Source of the DNA: Syntrophomonadaceae bacterium
GTDB taxonomy: Bacteria; Bacillota; Syntrophomonadia; Syntrophomonadales; Syntrophomonadaceae
Assembly: GCA_031265005.1 (NCBI GenBank)
Contig: JAISDD010000276.1
Coordinates: 1 to 6,566, forward strand
Length of the DNA: 6,566 nucleotides
Reading direction: 5' to 3'
Below are positions 5,012-6,566 of this stretch, piece after piece. The position numbers and the translations under genes were made by a program. Within the stretch, counting starts at the first letter, position 1, and the number at the start of each line of letters is the position of its first letter. Under the pieces are notes generated by a model. The model did not search any database, was not told where the DNA came from, and worked only from the letters and a program-made list of their open reading frames with translations.

Positions 5012-6523
5012 TTATTTTTCCAATAGCAGGAGCGAAATTTCCACGTACAGCCGTTCCTCCGGATCATCCAGATCGAGGTCTATCAGTTTTTGTATACGTT
5101 CCAGCCGCGCTATAAAGGTATTGCGCTGAATACCCAGCAGACGGGCGCTCTCGGAGGTATTGCGGCCTGTTGACAGGTACACTCTCAGGCTTTCACAATA
5201 TGAAACGGCCGCGCCCTTATCGCGCTCCGCCAATCGCCTGACGCACCCGGCAACCATCAATCTCGCGGGTAAAATGCCACAGCCAGATTGAAGAAAATAC
5301 TGAAAGGCATAGTCCCTGAAGTGGTATATATGTTGATCGGAATGGGCTGCCATCCCCAAACGCAAGGCCATGACAGCTTCCAAGAAAAATTCTTTCAATT
5401 CAAAAAAATTCTCAAAAACGTCGCTACAGCCCGCTTTTATATTCAATTTGCCGGTAGTTGTTTCAATTTTTTTCAGGAAGCCGTTGTTTATGCACGTTGA
5501 GTTCGCAGCCACAAGAACCGCGATTGCTTCTTCAACAGGAACCGCCGTTGCCGAGGGTAGATCTATTTCAATCCACCACGCCGAATGTTGCGGCGTAAAG
5601 CCGGGCGTCATATCCATTGCCGCAAGGCAGACAAATTGCTGTCCTTTCCGCGCAATAACAGGAAGCGTACTCTTTAACTGTCTAATCTCTCCCGCGCTGT
5701 ACACGCGGCCGTTTATGATATTCATCATGGTTTTTCTTAAAAGGCTGCCGGTTTCCCCTTTTAAGGTACAGTGTACGAGCGCCGCTTCCAAATACCTTCC
5801 CAGATACTTTATCAATGCCGGATCCCGCATCCTGAAAGGGCGGTTGTTGTCATGAACATACAGCACTGCCGCTCTTGCCGCGCCTTCGAATAAATTCAGC
5901 GCCAAAGCCCCGCCGCTTATAACGGCGTTGGCCACCGGAATAAGCTCCCGGCTGCCGGCAAGGGCGTTTGCCGTGTCTTCATCATATTCTTTCATTAATT
6001 CAGGAATGAGGTATTCCTGATCATTGCTATATTCGTACTCTTTACGAATAATACCCTCTTTGAACCGGGCCAGGTAACGGCAGTCATTATCCAGTATCCG
6101 AAGCGGGTTTTTGATAATGGGGAAACTGTGTGCGAGATAATCCGTCAGGGGAGCCTGCTTCAACAGCAGATTCCTTAACCCGTCATCCCAGGCCGCGTAT
6201 TTTTCAAAAATCTGTAATACGGCGTTATAGAGCTTAACCATACCGAGGCGTTGATTGAGCGTGATAACGAGAAATCGCGGCGGGCGATTGTATTTCACGG
6301 ACAGTTGGCCGGATATGATCAGGCAGTTCTTTTCAATTTTTGGCTGCGCCGGCAGATGACTTGAGTTTATCACATAGACACGGTGACGCTCAAAGGCCTC
6401 GCCTTCGTGGAACAAGGGCGGCAAAAGTACCAGATCGTTAAACCAGGCTTCGTTTTGGTTTAATTCCGCGTTTGGATAACGCAGCATCAGCTCATCAAGT
6501 ACTATGTTGACGCTTAACTTCAT
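5012..6523 (-). CDS. PucR/CdaR-family transcriptional regulator
   Basis: A 503-residue cytosolic DNA-binding protein. The last 60 residues (about 444-503) are a PucR C-terminal helix-turn-helix (HTH_30): LRVYLSTGRNTSESARLL, then GIQRNTFIARLERIQKL, then the conserved LDLDDPEERL. Before it, GCSDVFENFFELKEFFLEA (from about 365) with IYHFRDYAFQYFL resembles the CdaR GGDEF-like domain. Residues about 130-250, including PLRILDNDCRYLA, look like a GAF-type sensor half, probably binding a small ligand. The first 130 residues do not show clear PucR N-domain hallmarks to me. The family activates catabolic genes in response to metabolites such as purines, glycerate or sugar acids; the ligand here is unknown. 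The ATG at 6521-6523 is preceded only by a G-rich GGGGGCGGCGGC, not a good Shine-Dalgarno. No better in-frame start was found, and the upstream ATG at 6547-6545 is out of frame. It is transcribed towards the SDR gene, 175 bases away, and is its likely regulator. Confidence 0.87.
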   Translation of the reverse strand: MKLSVNIVLDELMLRYPNAELNQNEAWFNDLVLLPPLFHEGEAFERHRVYVINSSHLPAQPKIEKNCLIISGQLSVKYNRPPRFLVITLNQRLGMVKLYNAVLQIFEKYAAWDDGLRNLLLKQAPLTDYLAHSFPIIKNPLRILDNDCRYLARFKEGIIRKEYEYSNDQEYLIPELMKEYDEDTANALAGSRELIPVANAVISGGALALNLFEGAARAAVLYVHDNNRPFRMRDPALIKYLGRYLEAALVHCTLKGETGSLLRKTMMNIINGRVYSAGEIRQLKSTLPVIARKGQQFVCLAAMDMTPGFTPQHSAWWIEIDLPSATAVPVEEAIAVLVAANSTCINNGFLKKIETTTGKLNIKAGCSDVFENFFELKEFFLEAVMALRLGMAAHSDQHIYHFRDYAFQYFLQSGCGILPARLMVAGCVRRLAERDKGAAVSYCESLRVYLSTGRNTSESARLLGIQRNTFIARLERIQKLIDLDLDDPEERLYVEISLLLLEK

Positions 6524-6566
6524 GCCGCCGCCCCCGGTTCCCTTTCATGTCCGCGAAGCGTTAGAC

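Noticed and set aside
5370..5855. 161-codon + strand open frame opposite the PucR-like gene
   Set aside because: It is the longest shadow, but no domain is visible and the opposite strand carries an intact regulator throughout.

Overview
The window looks like bacterial chromosome from a mid-GC, Firmicutes-type organism. The reasons are strong GGAGG-type ribosome binding sites, a GTG start, a PucR/CdaR-type regulator and a melibiose-carrier-type transporter. A Clostridia, Peptococcaceae or Negativicutes host would fit, but the sequence alone does not settle this. There are six protein genes, one of them cut by the left edge. No RNA genes, insertion sequences or CRISPR repeats are visible.

Left part (1-714, + strand): a visibly AT-rich pair made of the last 28 codons of an unidentified protein and a complete 209-residue HNH-type nuclease. 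The two overlap by ATGA (85-88), so they are probably translationally coupled. A nuclease of this type behind a coupled upstream gene recalls ATPase+HNH anti-phage modules of the Septu (PtuA/PtuB) kind, but the partner lies outside the window and is not proven.

Boundary (715-1018): about 300 bases with no convincing gene. The left half is AT-rich with an A/T palindrome and a hairpin. The right half has higher GC, a 10-base direct repeat and a short open frame without a start.

Right part (1019-6523, all - strand): a compact metabolic locus. In transcription order it is a PucR/CdaR-like regulator, then a short-chain dehydrogenase/reductase (SDR), an MFS transporter, a clear rho-independent terminator, and a GPH (MelB-type) cation symporter. 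In front of the SDR there is a perfect 15-bp palindrome, TTGGCA-GTT-TGCCAA, overlapping the -35 box of a plausible promoter, so the SDR-MFS pair is probably switched by a dedicated regulator, most simply the neighbouring PucR-like protein.

The locus suggests uptake of a small hydroxylated or glycosidic compound, one redox step by the SDR, and a second transporter that may import a related substrate or export the product. There are no other catabolic enzymes in view. The SDR is the most unusual protein: it resembles the coniferyl-alcohol dehydrogenase/3-alpha-hydroxysteroid dehydrogenase type, but it appears to lack the usual catalytic Asn and has an ambiguous catalytic Ser.
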